64,000 nt of DNA, from NCBI RefSeq assembly GCF_017848645.1, contig NZ_JAFEIF010000024.1:1-64000 (forward strand), given 5' to 3'. Each line of letters begins with the position of its first letter. Within the stretch, counting starts at the first letter, position 1. A program made the position numbers and the translations under genes. Of this stretch, positions 37,273-48,705 are shown piece by piece. Under the pieces are notes generated by a model, which saw only the letters and a program-made list of their open reading frames with translations, ran no database searches and was not told where the DNA came from. The DNA comes from Limnohabitans sp. (lineage in GTDB: Bacteria; Pseudomonadota; Gammaproteobacteria; Burkholderiales; Burkholderiaceae_C).

Positions 37273-38706
37273 ATGCAACACAACTTCATCGCCAACCAAT
37301 CCACCCCCGCCCTGGCCGGCCAAACCATCGACGTGCTGGACCCCTCTGACGGGCAGGTGTTCGAGCAGATCCCGCGCAGCCAGGCGGCCGACATCGACCA
37401 GGCGGTGCAAGCGGCGCGGGCCGCCTTTCATGGTCCTTGGGGACGGCTGACCGGGGTGGAACGTGGGCGATTGCTGATGGCGCTGTCGCGCAAAGTGGCC
37501 GAACACGCGGGCGAATTGGCGGCGCTGGAGCAGCGCGACTGCGGCAAACCCACCAAACAGGCTGCGGCCGATGCGGTGGCTTTGGCCCGGTATTTCGAGT
37601 TTTATGCCGGCTCTTGTGACAAGCTGCACGGCGACACCCTGCCCTACCAAAACGGCTACAGCGTCTTGACCTGGCGCGAGCCGCACGGCGTGACGGGCCA
37701 TGTGATCCCCTGGAATTACCCCATGCAGATTTTTGGCCGCAGCGTCGGCGGCGCATTGGCAGCGGGCAACGCCTGCGTCGTCAAGCCTGCCGAAGACGCG
37801 TGCCTGAGCCTGATCCGCGTGGCGCAGTTGGCGGCCGAAGTCGGCTTTCCGGCCGGCGCCTTGAACATCGTCACCGGTTATGGCCACGAGGTGGGCGACG
37901 CGCTGGCCCGCCACCCCGGCATCGACCACATCAGTTTCACCGGCAGCCCCCGCGTGGGCACGCTCATTCAGCAAGTGGCCGCCGAGCGGCATTGCCCAGT
38001 CACCCTGGAGCTGGGCGGCAAAAGCCCCCAAATCATTTTTGACGACGCCGACCTGGACGCGGCCATTCCGGTGATCGTCAACGCCATCGTGCAGAACTCG
38101 GGCCAGACCTGCAGCGCGGGCTCGCGGGTGCTGATCCAGCAAGGCATTTACGAGCCATTGCTCAAACGCCTGGGCGAAGCCTTTGGCCGCCTGCAAGTGG
38201 GCTCGGCCGCCATGAACTTGGACCTGGGGCCCCTGATCCGCGCCAGCCAGCTGGAGCGCGTGACCGGTTTTCTGGACCAGGCCCGCGCCGACGGCATCGC
38301 CACCGTGGCACAAGGTCAGATCGCGCCCGGCGTGCCCGCAGGTGGTTTCTACCAAGCCCCGGTGCTCTTGCGCGACGTGCCGGTGATGCACCGTTTGGCG
38401 CAGGAAGAAGTCTTTGGCCCAGTGCTCTCGGCCATGGCCTTCCAAGACGAAGACCATGCCGTCGAGTTGGCCAATGCCACCGAGTTCGGCCTCGTCGCGG
38501 GCATCTGGACCCGCGACGGTGGCCGCCAGTTCCGCATGGCCAAACGCGTGCGCAGCGGCCAGGTGTTCATCAACAACTACGGCGCGGCTGGCGGGGTGGA
38601 GCTGCCCTTTGGGGGCGTCAAGTCATCGGGCTACGGCCGCGAAAAAGGCCTGGAAGCCCTGCTGGGCTTCACCACCCTCAAAACCGTGGCCATTGCGCAC
38701 GGCTGA
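37273..38706 (+). CDS. NAD(P)-dependent aldehyde dehydrogenase
   Basis: This 477-residue ALDH superfamily enzyme has the cofactor-binding VIPWNYPMQIF, the Rossmann SFTGSPRVG, the general base Glu in LELGGKSPQ and the catalytic Cys in NSGQTCSAGSR. EEVFGPVLS and PFGGVKSSGYGREKG complete the family pattern. It resembles betaine/gamma-aminobutyraldehyde-type enzymes, but the substrate cannot be assigned. The ATG at 37273 was preferred to TTG at 37231. It precedes the moa genes but has no evident link to them. Confidence 0.92.
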   Translation: MQHNFIANQSTPALAGQTIDVLDPSDGQVFEQIPRSQAADIDQAVQAARAAFHGPWGRLTGVERGRLLMALSRKVAEHAGELAALEQRDCGKPTKQAAADAVALARYFEFYAGSCDKLHGDTLPYQNGYSVLTWREPHGVTGHVIPWNYPMQIFGRSVGGALAAGNACVVKPAEDACLSLIRVAQLAAEVGFPAGALNIVTGYGHEVGDALARHPGIDHISFTGSPRVGTLIQQVAAERHCPVTLELGGKSPQIIFDDADLDAAIPVIVNAIVQNSGQTCSAGSRVLIQQGIYEPLLKRLGEAFGRLQVGSAAMNLDLGPLIRASQLERVTGFLDQARADGIATVAQGQIAPGVPAGGFYQAPVLLRDVPVMHRLAQEEVFGPVLSAMAFQDEDHAVELANATEFGLVAGIWTRDGGRQFRMAKRVRSGQVFINNYGAAGGVELPFGGVKSSGYGREKGLEALLGFTTLKTVAIAHG

Positions 38707-38780
38707 GGCAAAAACGCCCTTGATTCGCGCTTGACCATGCCGCCTCAAAGGAGGTGGCGGCTCGTGCACAATCACCCGCT

Positions 38781-39923
38781 ATGTCTGAACGCGTCATTGC
38801 GCTGGTCGACCAGCGCCCCCCCAGCCTGCCCTTGCCCCCCTTGCCCGTGGGGCAAGACCTGAGCGCCCTGCCGCTGGACGGCCTGCGCCGCCCCTTGACC
38901 GATTTGCGCATCAGCGTGACCGACCGCTGCAACTTCCGCTGCAGTTACTGCATGCCCAAGGAAGTCTTTGACAAGGACTACGCCTACCTGCCGCACAGCC
39001 AGCTGCTGAGTTTTGAGGAAATCACCCGCATCGCCAACGTGTTTGTAGGCCGGGGCGTGCGCAAAATCCGCCTGACGGGCGGTGAGCCCCTTCTGCGCAA
39101 AAACATCGAGATCCTGATCGAACAACTGGCCGTGTTGCGCACGCCCGACGGCCAGCCGCTCGATTTGACGCTGACCACCAACGGCTCGCTGTTGGCCCGC
39201 AAGGCCCAAAGCCTGAAAGACGCGGGTTTGCAACGCGTCACGGTGAGCCTGGACGGGCTGGATGATGCGGTGTTCCGGCAAATGAACGACGTGGACTTCC
39301 CAGTGGCCGATGTGCTGGCCGGCATCGAAGCGGCGCGGGCGGCGGGCTTGGGGCCGATCAAGGTCAACATGGTGGTCAAGCGCGGCACCAACGAGCACGA
39401 AATTCTGCCCATGGCCCGGCATTTCCGGGGCACGGGCATCGTGCTGCGCTTCATTGAATACATGGACGTGGGCGCGACGAATGGCTGGTGCATGGACGAG
39501 GTGCTGCCCAGCGCCGAGGTGATCCGCCTGCTGCAGACCGAGTTGCCGCTGGTGCAACTGGACCCGTCTGTTCCGGGCGAAACCGCCGAGCGCTGGGGTT
39601 ACGCCAACGCCCAAGGTGAGTACGACCCGACTTTGGGCGAGGTGGGTGTGATCAGCAGCGTGACGCAGGCCTTTTGTGGCGACTGCAACCGCGCCCGCCT
39701 GTCCACCGAAGGCCGTTTGTACCTGTGCCTGTTTGCCAGCCAAGGCTACGACCTGCGTCAGCTCTTGCGCGACCCCACACAAAGCGACACCACACTGGCC
39801 GCCACGGTCGATGCCATCTGGCGCGGGCGCACCGACCAATACTCGCGCCTGCGCAGCCTGCGCGGGCCGGACACCACCAGCGGCCCCGGCCGTCGGGTGG
39901 AGATGAGCTACATCGGAGGCTGA
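38781..39923 (+). CDS. moaA: GTP 3',8-cyclase MoaA
   Basis: This 380-residue radical SAM enzyme starts molybdopterin synthesis. The N-terminal [4Fe-4S] motif C-x3-C-x2-C is in [12 protein letters not shown]. The second cluster has Cys in [11 protein letters not shown] plus a later LCLF Cys. The catalytic C-terminal GG is present (EMSYIGG). An N-terminal Pro-rich extension of about 30 residues is a common betaproteobacterial feature. It begins the moaA-mobA-moeA cluster, with a gap of 5 bp to mobA. Confidence 0.96.
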   Translation: MSERVIALVDQRPPSLPLPPLPVGQDLSALPLDGLRRPLTDLRISVTDRCNFRCSYCMPKEVFDKDYAYLPHSQLLSFEEITRIANVFVGRGVRKIRLTGGEPLLRKNIEILIEQLAVLRTPDGQPLDLTLTTNGSLLARKAQSLKDAGLQRVTVSLDGLDDAVFRQMNDVDFPVADVLAGIEAARAAGLGPIKVNMVVKRGTNEHEILPMARHFRGTGIVLRFIEYMDVGATNGWCMDEVLPSAEVIRLLQTELPLVQLDPSVPGETAERWGYANAQGEYDPTLGEVGVISSVTQAFCGDCNRARLSTEGRLYLCLFASQGYDLRQLLRDPTQSDTTLAATVDAIWRGRTDQYSRLRSLRGPDTTSGPGRRVEMSYIGG

Positions 39924-39928
39924 AAGCC

Positions 39929-40552
39929 ATGAACAACAACGCACCCGGCATCACCGGCCTCATCCTCGCAGGCGGGCGCGGTTCGCGCATGGGCGGCATC
40001 GACAAAGGCCTGCAAAACTTTCGTGGCCTGCCCCTGGCCCTGCAAACCCTGATGCGCCTGCAGCTGCAAAGCCTGCCGCTGCAAGAAGTGCTGATCAACG
40101 CCAACCGCAACCTCTCGGCCTACGAATCCTTGGGCGTGCCGGTCTGGCCCGACAGCATCGACGGCTTTGCCGGGCCGCTGGCAGGCTTCCTTACCGGACT
40201 GGAGCGCTGCGAAACCCCGCTCTTGCTCACCGTGCCTTGCGACACGCCTTTGTTTCCGCTCGATCTGGTGGAGCGCTTGGTCCAAGCCATGGACACGCAA
40301 GACGCCGACATGGCCATGGCCGCCGCGCCCGAGCTTGACGGCGCGGTGCGCCCACAGCCCGTGTTTTGCCTGCTCAAAATCGATCTGCTCGAAAGCCTGG
40401 TCAAGTTCACCCAAGGCGGTGGCCGCAAGATCGACGCCTGGACCAGCCAGCACCGCTGCGCCATCGTCCCCTTTGACCTGCCCGGCGACAACCCGCAAGC
40501 CTTTGCCAACGCCAACACGTTGGCCGAGCTGCAGCAACTCGAAGCCCTCTGA
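39929..40552 (+). CDS. mobA: Molybdenum cofactor guanylyltransferase
   Basis: This 207-residue nucleotidyltransferase attaches GMP to the molybdenum cofactor. The GTP-binding [21 protein letters not shown] is followed by [11 protein letters not shown] and VPCDTPLFP. The start at 39929 sits right after moaA, and the longer open frame overlaps moaA. It implies that the host has bis-MGD enzymes of the DMSO reductase family. Confidence 0.95.
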   Translation: MNNNAPGITGLILAGGRGSRMGGIDKGLQNFRGLPLALQTLMRLQLQSLPLQEVLINANRNLSAYESLGVPVWPDSIDGFAGPLAGFLTGLERCETPLLLTVPCDTPLFPLDLVERLVQAMDTQDADMAMAAAPELDGAVRPQPVFCLLKIDLLESLVKFTQGGGRKIDAWTSQHRCAIVPFDLPGDNPQAFANANTLAELQQLEAL

Positions 40553-40583
40553 ATTCCTTGGCCATGCCCTGGCCGTGCAGACC

Positions 40584-41906
<1,323 letters not shown>

Positions 41907-41924
41907 ACCCGGGAACCAGGCACG

Positions 41925-41958
41925 CATGAAAAAAGCGGCCAAGGCCGCTTTTTTCATG
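41925..41958. terminator. Bidirectional terminator between moeA and the RND pump gene
   Basis: CATGAAAAAAGCGGCC - AA - GGCCGCTTTTTTCATG is a perfect 16-bp inverted repeat with A6/T6 runs, so it works on both strands. Confidence 0.93.
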
Positions 41959-41994
41959 GCTCTGGCGCTGCACAGCGCGTGCAGCGTCTGGCGG

Positions 41995-44900
41995 TCAGTG
42001 CACCGCCGACTCGGGCGGTGCCTCATGCGCCACCGCCTTGTTCGGCCCTGGCACCGATCGGCGAGCCAGCAACGAGTACATGGTAGGCACGACGAAAACA
42101 GCCAGCACCGTGCCCAAGCTCATGCCACCCACAATCACCCAGCCGATTTGCGTGCGGCTCTCAGCGCCCGCGCCCGTGGCCAGGGCCAGAGGGACAGCGC
42201 CCAATACCATGGCCCCGGTGGTCATCAAGATCGGGCGCAGGCGCTGTGCAGAAGCCTTGATCAGCGCCTCTTGCATGGCCATGCCCTGCTCGCGCAACTG
42301 GTTGGTGAATTCGACAATCAGAATGCCGTGCTTGGTGATCAAGCCCACCAAGGTGATCAAGCCAATTTGCGAATACACGTTGAGCGATCCACCCGTGAAC
42401 TTGAGCGCCAAGAGCGCCCCGATCATGGACAGCGGCACCGACAGCATGATCACAAAGGGGTCGATGAAGCTCTCAAACTGGGCGGACAACACCAAAAAGA
42501 TGAACAGCAGCGCCAGCACAAAGACAAGCACCAAAGCCCCCTGCGAGCTTTTGAACTCCCGCGAGGTGCCGTTGAGTTCGGTGGTGTAGCCAGGCTTGAG
42601 CACCTTGGCCGCCGTTTCATCCATGAATTGGATGGCTTGACCCAATGAGTAATCGGGGGCCAGGTTGGCGGTAATGGACACCGAGCGGCGCTGACCAAAG
42701 TGGTTCAACTCGCGCGGTGACACGCTCTCGCGCACTTTCACCAGACTCGACAAGGGAATCATGGTGTCGTTGCGGCCACGCACCTGGATCACGTCGATGT
42801 CGTCGGGCGTGTTGCGGGCCGAAGGCAGGGTTTGCACAATCACGTCGTACTGCTCGGCATCGCGCTTGTAGCGCGTCACCACACGACCGCCCAGCATGGT
42901 CTCGATGGTGCGAGCCACCACTTCAATGCTCACGCCGAGCTCGTTGGCTTTGACGCGGTCCACTTCGATGCGCAGCTCGGGCTTGTTCAGACGCAAGTCC
43001 ACGTCGGGCGACAAGATGCCCGGGTTCTTGGCGATTTCGTCCATCATTTGCCGGGTGAGCAAGTTCAGGTTTTGGTAACTGTCCGAAGTCTGGATCACGA
43101 AGTTCAAAGGCCGCTCACGAAAGCCCTGGCCCAAGGAAGGCGGCGTGATCGGGAATGCGTTGACCCCAGGCAGACTGTTGAACTTGGCCCCCAGTTCACG
43201 GGCGATTTCAAGCGTGGTGCGTTTGCGCTCATCCCAGTCCACCGCACGGTAAACCACCGAGCCCTGACCCACCGTGGGGTTGCCCATGTTGGCGAAAATC
43301 CGGTCGAATTCTGGATAAGCCTGCCCGAATTTTTCGAGCGAACGCGCATAGCGGTCGGTGTATTCCAAGGTTGAACCATCGGGGGCATTGACAGTCGCCA
43401 AAATCGTGCCCCGGTCCTCCAGTGGCGCGAGTTCCTGCTTCATCGTCGGGTAGATGAATGCAATGCCTGCGCCAGAAGCAAGCATGACCAGCACCACCAC
43501 CCAACGGGCGCGGGTCAAGATCAAGGTCAACAGGCTTTCATAGCCATTGGACAAGGCCGTGAGCCTGCGCTCCATGAAGCGGTCAAACCAGCTCGGGTTG
43601 GGGTTGTGGCGCAGCAGTTTGGCGCTCAGCATGGGCGCCAGGGTCAAGGCCACAAAGCCGGACACGATCACCGCCCCAGCCAGAGCCAACGCAAACTCGC
43701 CAAACAACTTGCCTGTGCGCCCCGGTGTGAAGGCCAAGGGGGCAAACACGGCGGCCAAAGTCAAAGTCATGGCGATGACGGCAAAACTGATTTCACGCAC
43801 GCCCTTGATGGCCGCTGAAAACGGGTCCAGTCCTTCTTCAATGTGCCGGTAAATGTTCTCCAACACCACGATGGCGTCGTCCACCACCAATCCAATGGCC
43901 AGCACCAGCGCCAGCAAGGTCAGTGTGTTGATGGTGAAACCCGCCAGGGCCATCATGGCAAACGCACCAATCAAACTGACCGGGATGGTGATGATCGGGA
44001 TGATCGAAGCACGCAAAGTGCGCAGGAACACGAAAATCACCAAGGCCACCAGAACCACGGCTTCGACAATGGTCTGAAACACGTTCTTGATCGACCGGTC
44101 AATGAACACCGAGTTGTCGTTGGCCACATCGATGGACATATCCCCCGGCAAATCGGCCTTCAGGCGGGGGATCATCTCGCGCACGCCTTTGGACAGCTCC
44201 AGCGGGTTGGCCGTGGCTTGCCGGATCACGCCCGCTGAAATCGCTGGCCGTCCATTCAGGCGCACCACACTGCGGTCGTTGGCCGCATCTTCCTTGATCT
44301 GGGCCACATCACGCAGCTTGACCGGAAAGCCGTTGATGGTGCGTATGACAATCTCGCCGAACTGACCGGGACGGGTCAGGTCGGTCTGGGAGGACACGCT
44401 GAACTCCCGATTGGTCGACTCGATCCGGCCGGCTGGCAACTCCAGGTTGCTGCGGCGGATGGCATCTTCCACATCCTGGGGCGTCAGCTTGTAAGACGAC
44501 AAACGCGCATGGTCCAGCGAGACCAGCATGGCGTATTTGCGCTCGCCAAAAATGCGCACATCGGCCACACCCGTGACGGTCTGCAGGCGCGGCTTGACCA
44601 CGCGGTTGACCAGGTCGTTGATCTGCAAGGCATTGAGCGTGTCACTGGAAAAAGCCAGCCAAATCACCGGAAAGGCATCGGCTTCGACCTTGGCAATGAC
44701 CGGCTCTTCGATGGCCTGGGGCAAACGGTTGCGCACACGCGACGTGCGGTCACGCACTTCGGCAGCTGCCGTGTCGGCGTCTTTTTCAAGGCGAAAGCGC
44801 ACCGTGATTTGCGACTGCTCGGCGCGGCTGATGGAGGTGATGACGTCCACCGCATCGATGCCCGCGATCGAGTCTTCCAGCGGCTTGGTGACCTGCGACT

Positions 44901-45078
44901 CGATCACCTCGGCCGACGCCCCCACGTAGCGGGTGGTCACGGTGACGGTGGGCTCATCGATCTTGGGGTATTCGCGCAGCGACAGGCTCTTGAAGCTGAC
45001 TGCACCAATGAGCACGATCAGCAAGGACATGACCACGGCCAACACGGGCCGCCGGATGGAGACTTCAGCGAGCTGCAT
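41995..45078 (-). CDS. RND efflux permease (HAE1/AcrB family)
   Basis: This 1027-residue inner-membrane proton antiporter exports drugs or other hydrophobic compounds. It begins with the helix VLAVVMSLLIVLIGAVSFKSL, followed by large periplasmic loops. The central helices include the proton-relay Asp pair in ALVLAIGLVVDDAIVVLENIYRHIEE, and a second half duplicates the first (GLITKHGILIVEFTNQLRE). It resembles the MexF/TriC/MdtB-like HAE1 branch. It overlaps the adaptor gene by 14 bp, and no outer-membrane channel gene is in view, so a channel encoded elsewhere is needed. Confidence 0.94.
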   Translation of the reverse strand: MQLAEVSIRRPVLAVVMSLLIVLIGAVSFKSLSLREYPKIDEPTVTVTTRYVGASAEVIESQVTKPLEDSIAGIDAVDVITSISRAEQSQITVRFRLEKDADTAAAEVRDRTSRVRNRLPQAIEEPVIAKVEADAFPVIWLAFSSDTLNALQINDLVNRVVKPRLQTVTGVADVRIFGERKYAMLVSLDHARLSSYKLTPQDVEDAIRRSNLELPAGRIESTNREFSVSSQTDLTRPGQFGEIVIRTINGFPVKLRDVAQIKEDAANDRSVVRLNGRPAISAGVIRQATANPLELSKGVREMIPRLKADLPGDMSIDVANDNSVFIDRSIKNVFQTIVEAVVLVALVIFVFLRTLRASIIPIITIPVSLIGAFAMMALAGFTINTLTLLALVLAIGLVVDDAIVVLENIYRHIEEGLDPFSAAIKGVREISFAVIAMTLTLAAVFAPLAFTPGRTGKLFGEFALALAGAVIVSGFVALTLAPMLSAKLLRHNPNPSWFDRFMERRLTALSNGYESLLTLILTRARWVVVLVMLASGAGIAFIYPTMKQELAPLEDRGTILATVNAPDGSTLEYTDRYARSLEKFGQAYPEFDRIFANMGNPTVGQGSVVYRAVDWDERKRTTLEIARELGAKFNSLPGVNAFPITPPSLGQGFRERPLNFVIQTSDSYQNLNLLTRQMMDEIAKNPGILSPDVDLRLNKPELRIEVDRVKANELGVSIEVVARTIETMLGGRVVTRYKRDAEQYDVIVQTLPSARNTPDDIDVIQVRGRNDTMIPLSSLVKVRESVSPRELNHFGQRRSVSITANLAPDYSLGQAIQFMDETAAKVLKPGYTTELNGTSREFKSSQGALVLVFVLALLFIFLVLSAQFESFIDPFVIMLSVPLSMIGALLALKFTGGSLNVYSQIGLITLVGLITKHGILIVEFTNQLREQGMAMQEALIKASAQRLRPILMTTGAMVLGAVPLALATGAGAESRTQIGWVIVGGMSLGTVLAVFVVPTMYSLLARRSVPGPNKAVAHEAPPESAVH

Positions 45079-46468
45079 CGTTGCCCCTCAGGCAAGGGTT
45101 AGGGCCCGACAGCGCCACTGGCTTGGCCGGCGGCTTTGTGGGCTTGCTGGCGCCCGCTGGTGCCGCAGAAGCGGCCGCTGCCCCCCCTGAGCCCGGAGCT
45201 GAAGCGGCAGATGCAGCTGAAGCGCCGCCCGCCGGCGCTGCGGCCTGACCCTGCCCACCGGCAGGACGAGGGCCGCCAGGCTGGGACAAGTCCACCACGC
45301 GCACAGCCGTACCGTCTTTTTGCAAACGCTGGTGACCTGCAGTCACCACGGTATCACCGGCAGACAATCCTTCGACGATTTCAACTTTGCCCGGTTGACG
45401 CAAACCGACCTTCACGGCCACCCGCTCGGACACCAGGTTCTCGGGTTTATCACCGGGTACGACCTTGACCACAAAGGTGCGCCCACCCTGGGGGATGATG
45501 GCTTCCTCCGGAATGACCAAGGCGTTGTCACGCGAGCCAAAGACCGCGTTCACCCGGGCAAACATGCCCGGGCGCAGTTGCTGCTGGCGGTTGTCGATGC
45601 AGCCGCGCACACCGACCGAGCGGCCATTGGCCTCGATCAAAGGGTCCACCGCCTGCACGATGGCCGTGAACGGACGGCCCGGCAAAGCGTCCACCGTCAA
45701 TTGGGCTTTTTGTCCTGCGCGCACCCGTGCCTGAAAACGCTCGGGCAAACGGAAGTCGAGCAGCACGGCATCGATGTCTTCCACGTTGACCATGTCCGCG
45801 CCATCTTTGAGGTAATCGCCCACGTTGATTTGCTTGAGGCCGGTGATGCCATCAAACGGCGCCAGCACCTGCAAGCGCTGCAGCGTGGCCTGGGCCAGCG
45901 ACAATTTGGCACGGGAGACTTCCAGGGCCGCCGCACTCTCGTCCAGCGAGCGCTGGCTGATGAAGTTTTGCGCCACCAGCTCCTGGTTGCGCTTGTGGTT
46001 GGCCTCGGCAATCGACAGCTCGGCACGCGCCTGCGCCACCTGGGCCTGCTGCAGTTGGTCTTCAAACTGCACCATCAACTGGCCCTTGCGCACACGCTGG
46101 CCGTCGCTGAAAAGAATCTGTTTGACACGGCCCCCCACTTCGGGGCGAAGCATCACGCCTTGGCGCGAGCGCAAACTGCCCACGGCCTGGGTCTCGTCCA
46201 CCAAGGTCATGCGCTCGACCTTGGCGACCTCCACTGCCGGAGCCCGGCCTGCCCCACCTGACCCACCGGCTGCGCCTCCTGGCCCGGCCCCTGGTGCGCC
46301 ACTGGCTGCACCCGCAGGGGCTGCGGAAGGACCACCTGAGGCGGAAGAAGCTGCTGAACTGGGCGCCGCACCACCCGTCGGGGCCTTGTTTTGCCACCAC
46401 CAGGCGGCTCCTGAGGCCACGGAAATGCCCACCAGGGCCAGCACTGCGTATTTCTTCTTGTAAGCCAT
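45065..46468 (-). CDS. RND efflux periplasmic adaptor (membrane fusion protein)
   Basis: This 467-residue adaptor has an N-terminal anchor (YAVLALVGISVASGAAWWW), then a long Ala/Gly/Ser/Pro linker of about 45 residues. A barrel-sandwich/lipoyl half (AVGSLRSRQGVMLRPEVGGRV), an alpha-helical hairpin (QAQVAQARAELSIAEANHKRNQELV) and the second lipoyl half with LAPFDGITG follow. The C-terminus adds about 75 residues of another Ala/Gly/Ser/Pro-rich stretch. The unusually long low-complexity ends at both termini are distinctive. It bridges the pump encoded just downstream to an outer-membrane channel. Confidence 0.92.
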   Translation of the reverse strand: MAYKKKYAVLALVGISVASGAAWWWQNKAPTGGAAPSSAASSASGGPSAAPAGAASGAPGAGPGGAAGGSGGAGRAPAVEVAKVERMTLVDETQAVGSLRSRQGVMLRPEVGGRVKQILFSDGQRVRKGQLMVQFEDQLQQAQVAQARAELSIAEANHKRNQELVAQNFISQRSLDESAAALEVSRAKLSLAQATLQRLQVLAPFDGITGLKQINVGDYLKDGADMVNVEDIDAVLLDFRLPERFQARVRAGQKAQLTVDALPGRPFTAIVQAVDPLIEANGRSVGVRGCIDNRQQQLRPGMFARVNAVFGSRDNALVIPEEAIIPQGGRTFVVKVVPGDKPENLVSERVAVKVGLRQPGKVEIVEGLSAGDTVVTAGHQRLQKDGTAVRVVDLSQPGGPRPAGGQGQAAAPAGGASAASAASAPGSGGAAAASAAPAGASKPTKPPAKPVALSGPNPCLRGNDAAR

Positions 46469-46618
46469 TCAGATTTCTCTCAGGTTGCGTTCGCCAAGAC
46501 TTCAGCAATGTAACAGCGCGCAAGCCATTTCCCCACAGTCAGCAGGCCCTTGCAGCAGACCCGACCGCTAGGGCGCGTCAGGGCCTGGGCCGCGCGCACC
46601 CGGCCTGGGCAGTTGGCT

Positions 46619-47071
46619 TCAGCGGCCCAAGGCTTTGTCCACGCCTTGGTTGGCCAGTGCATCAGCCCGCTCGTTGCCCGGATCGCCGTTGTGGCCTTTG
46701 ACCCAGCGCCAGTCGATCTGGTGTCCCGAAGAAGACACGACACTGTCCAATTTTTGCCACAGGTCGGCATTTTTGACAGGTTGTTTGGCCGCCGTGCGCC
46801 AGCCTCGGGCTTTCCAGCCATGGATCCACTCGGTGATGCCCTTGCGCACATATTCGCTGTCCAGGTACAGCGTGACCTGGCAAGGGCGCTTGAGCGCCAG
46901 CAGGCCTTCAATGACGGCTGTCATCTCCATGCGGTTGTTGGTGGTGTTCAGCTCGCCGCCAAACAACTCCTGAACATGTTGGCCCGACTGCAGGCGAACG
47001 CCCCAGCCGCCAGGGCCGGGGTTGCCCTTGCAGGCGCCATCGGTGTGAATTTCAACGTGGGTCAAAAGCAT
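46619..47071 (-). CDS. rnhA: Ribonuclease HI
   Basis: This 150-residue enzyme cleaves RNA in RNA-DNA hybrids. The DEDD catalytic set is D11 ([15 protein letters not shown]), E49 (NNRMEMTA), D70 (YLDSEYV) and D136 (NERADALA). The basic handle [15 protein letters not shown] is present. Its start lies within the 3' end of the methyltransferase gene (20-bp overlap), so the two are probably co-transcribed, as in many proteobacteria. Confidence 0.96.
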   Translation of the reverse strand: MLLTHVEIHTDGACKGNPGPGGWGVRLQSGQHVQELFGGELNTTNNRMEMTAVIEGLLALKRPCQVTLYLDSEYVRKGITEWIHGWKARGWRTAAKQPVKNADLWQKLDSVVSSSGHQIDWRWVKGHNGDPGNERADALANQGVDKALGR

Positions 47072-47933
47072 CTTTCTCGGCCGGGGGATGGCCCATGAAG
47101 GTATCGGAGCGGGCCACAGGTGCGGTCGCTGCTGCGGGCGATCGTACCGTGCGCCATTGGCGCGCTGGCAGCCAGCGCCCCCCGGGCACCCGTTTAGTGG
47201 CCATCAACAAATAGACGCCCCCCAAAATGGGCCACCAACGCTCGCCCGCACGCTCCATCCAGCCCAAGCGCTGCATCCAGCGCTCACTGGTCAAGGCCGG
47301 GGTCCAGCCCCCAAAGCGGCTGACCTGCACCTCAAAACCCAACAAACGCAACCAGTCGCGTAATCGCCGGTAAGCGATCAGGCGCTGCACCGAAGCCCCG
47401 CCGAGCCGGCGCGGACCACCTCGCTGAGGGGGCCACCCCCACAAACTCATGGGGTTCAGGCCCGTGATCAGCACTTGCCCTTCGGGAATCAGCACCCGCT
47501 CGACCTCGCGCAAACAGGCATGCGGATCGGCCGAGCGCTCCAGCGTGTGCGGCAAGACCACCAGGTCCAGGCTGTCCGCCTGCCAAGGCCAGGCCCGACT
47601 GTCCAGCCAGACATCGGGGCCCATTGGCGCACAAGGGTCAGGATGGGGAGGCTGTGACGGCTGCAAGGCTTGCACGACAGGACCCCTCAAGGCCTTGTGC
47701 TCCTGAGGCCATTCGAACTCGGCACCTGCCTGCCAGCGGTGCGGCATGCGGTTTTGGCGCAAGGCCTGCAACTCGGGCCAGCCCAACTGCACCGCGTGGT
47801 AGCCAAAGACATCGGCCAGCAGCGCATCGGCCTGGGCTTGTTCCCAGGCCAGCAAGCGCGAGGCCACCGGCTGACCCAAATGGGCCAGCCAGGCGGGCGT
47901 GGGGTGCTGGCTTTCTATAATCGAACGCTCCAT
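47052..47933 (-). CDS. SAM-dependent methyltransferase-like protein (class I, YafS type)
   Basis: This 293-residue protein resembles the methyltransferase found between gloB and rnhA in many proteobacteria. The methyltransferase core shows [21 protein letters not shown] and [25 protein letters not shown]. The usual glycine motif I near the N-terminus is not obvious, so SAM binding is not assured. The start ATG (47933) shares the tetranucleotide CATG with the start of gloB on the other strand. A G/C-run segment (47424-47440) lies within the coding sequence at PPQRGGP. Confidence 0.82.
   Translation of the reverse strand: MERSIIESQHPTPAWLAHLGQPVASRLLAWEQAQADALLADVFGYHAVQLGWPELQALRQNRMPHRWQAGAEFEWPQEHKALRGPVVQALQPSQPPHPDPCAPMGPDVWLDSRAWPWQADSLDLVVLPHTLERSADPHACLREVERVLIPEGQVLITGLNPMSLWGWPPQRGGPRRLGGASVQRLIAYRRLRDWLRLLGFEVQVSRFGGWTPALTSERWMQRLGWMERAGERWWPILGGVYLLMATKRVPGGRWLPARQWRTVRSPAAATAPVARSDTFMGHPPAEKDAFDPR
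47916..47921 (+). promoter_or_regulatory. Consensus -10 box just upstream of gloB
   Basis: A perfect TATAAT ends 10 bp before the gloB ATG. Transcription from it would begin about 3-5 nt before the ATG and give a nearly leaderless mRNA. No good -35 box is seen. Confidence 0.45.
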
Positions 47934-48705
47934 GAAACTCATTGCCCTGCCCGCTTTCGCAGACAACTACATTTGGTTGTTGCACACCGACCGCCACGCC
48001 CTCGTGGTGGACCCCGGCGACAGTGCGCCCGTGCTGGCCTGGCTGCAAGCGCATCCGGGTCTGCAATTGGACACGATTCTAGTCACGCACCACCACGCCG
48101 ATCACACGGGCGGCCTGGCCGAACTGGTGGCCCGCACCGGGGCCCGTGTGCTGGGCCCCGCCCTCGAACACATGCCCGTCCCCACCCAAGGCCTTCAACA
48201 AGGTGACTGCTTTGATTGGCACGGGCTGGCATTTCAGGTGCATGAGGTGCCAGGCCACACCCTGGGCCACATCGCTTTTTGGGCGCAGCCCACAGGCCAG
48301 GACCCGCTGCTTTTTTGTGGTGACACCCTCTTTTCTGGCGGGTGTGGGCGTTTGTTTGAAGGCACGCCCGCCCAAATGCTGGACTCGCTGGACCGCCTGG
48401 CCGCCTTGCCAGGTGCCACGCGGGTATGCTGCGCCCACGAATACACCTTGTCGAACCTGAAGTTTGCGCTGGCCGTTGAGCCGGACAACCCGGCACTGCA
48501 AGCTTACTGGGCCCAATGCACCGAGCTGCGCCACCAATCGCTGCCCACCTTGCCCGTGGCGCTGCACACCGAGCGCGCCATCAACCCCTTTTTACGAAGC
48601 CGCCTGGCCACAGTGGCCACCCCCGTGCGCCAGCGTGACCGCCTGGCCGTGGACGATGTGTCCACCTTTGCAGCCCTTCGCCAATGGAAAAACGACTTCC
48701 GATGA
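47932..48705 (+). CDS. gloB: Hydroxyacylglutathione hydrolase (glyoxalase II)
   Basis: This 257-residue metallo-beta-lactamase-fold enzyme hydrolyses S-lactoylglutathione. The metal motif T-H-H-H-A-D-H is in LVTHHHADHTGG. Further ligands are in VPGHTLGHI and FCGDTLFSGGCGRLFEG, and CCAHEYTLSN and a C-terminal NPFLR complete the pattern. The ATG at 47932 is chosen since ALPAFADNYIWLL should be N-terminal. It lacks an obvious Shine-Dalgarno. It overlaps mltD by 4 bp. Confidence 0.95.
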   Translation: MKLIALPAFADNYIWLLHTDRHALVVDPGDSAPVLAWLQAHPGLQLDTILVTHHHADHTGGLAELVARTGARVLGPALEHMPVPTQGLQQGDCFDWHGLAFQVHEVPGHTLGHIAFWAQPTGQDPLLFCGDTLFSGGCGRLFEGTPAQMLDSLDRLAALPGATRVCCAHEYTLSNLKFALAVEPDNPALQAYWAQCTELRHQSLPTLPVALHTERAINPFLRSRLATVATPVRQRDRLAVDDVSTFAALRQWKNDFR

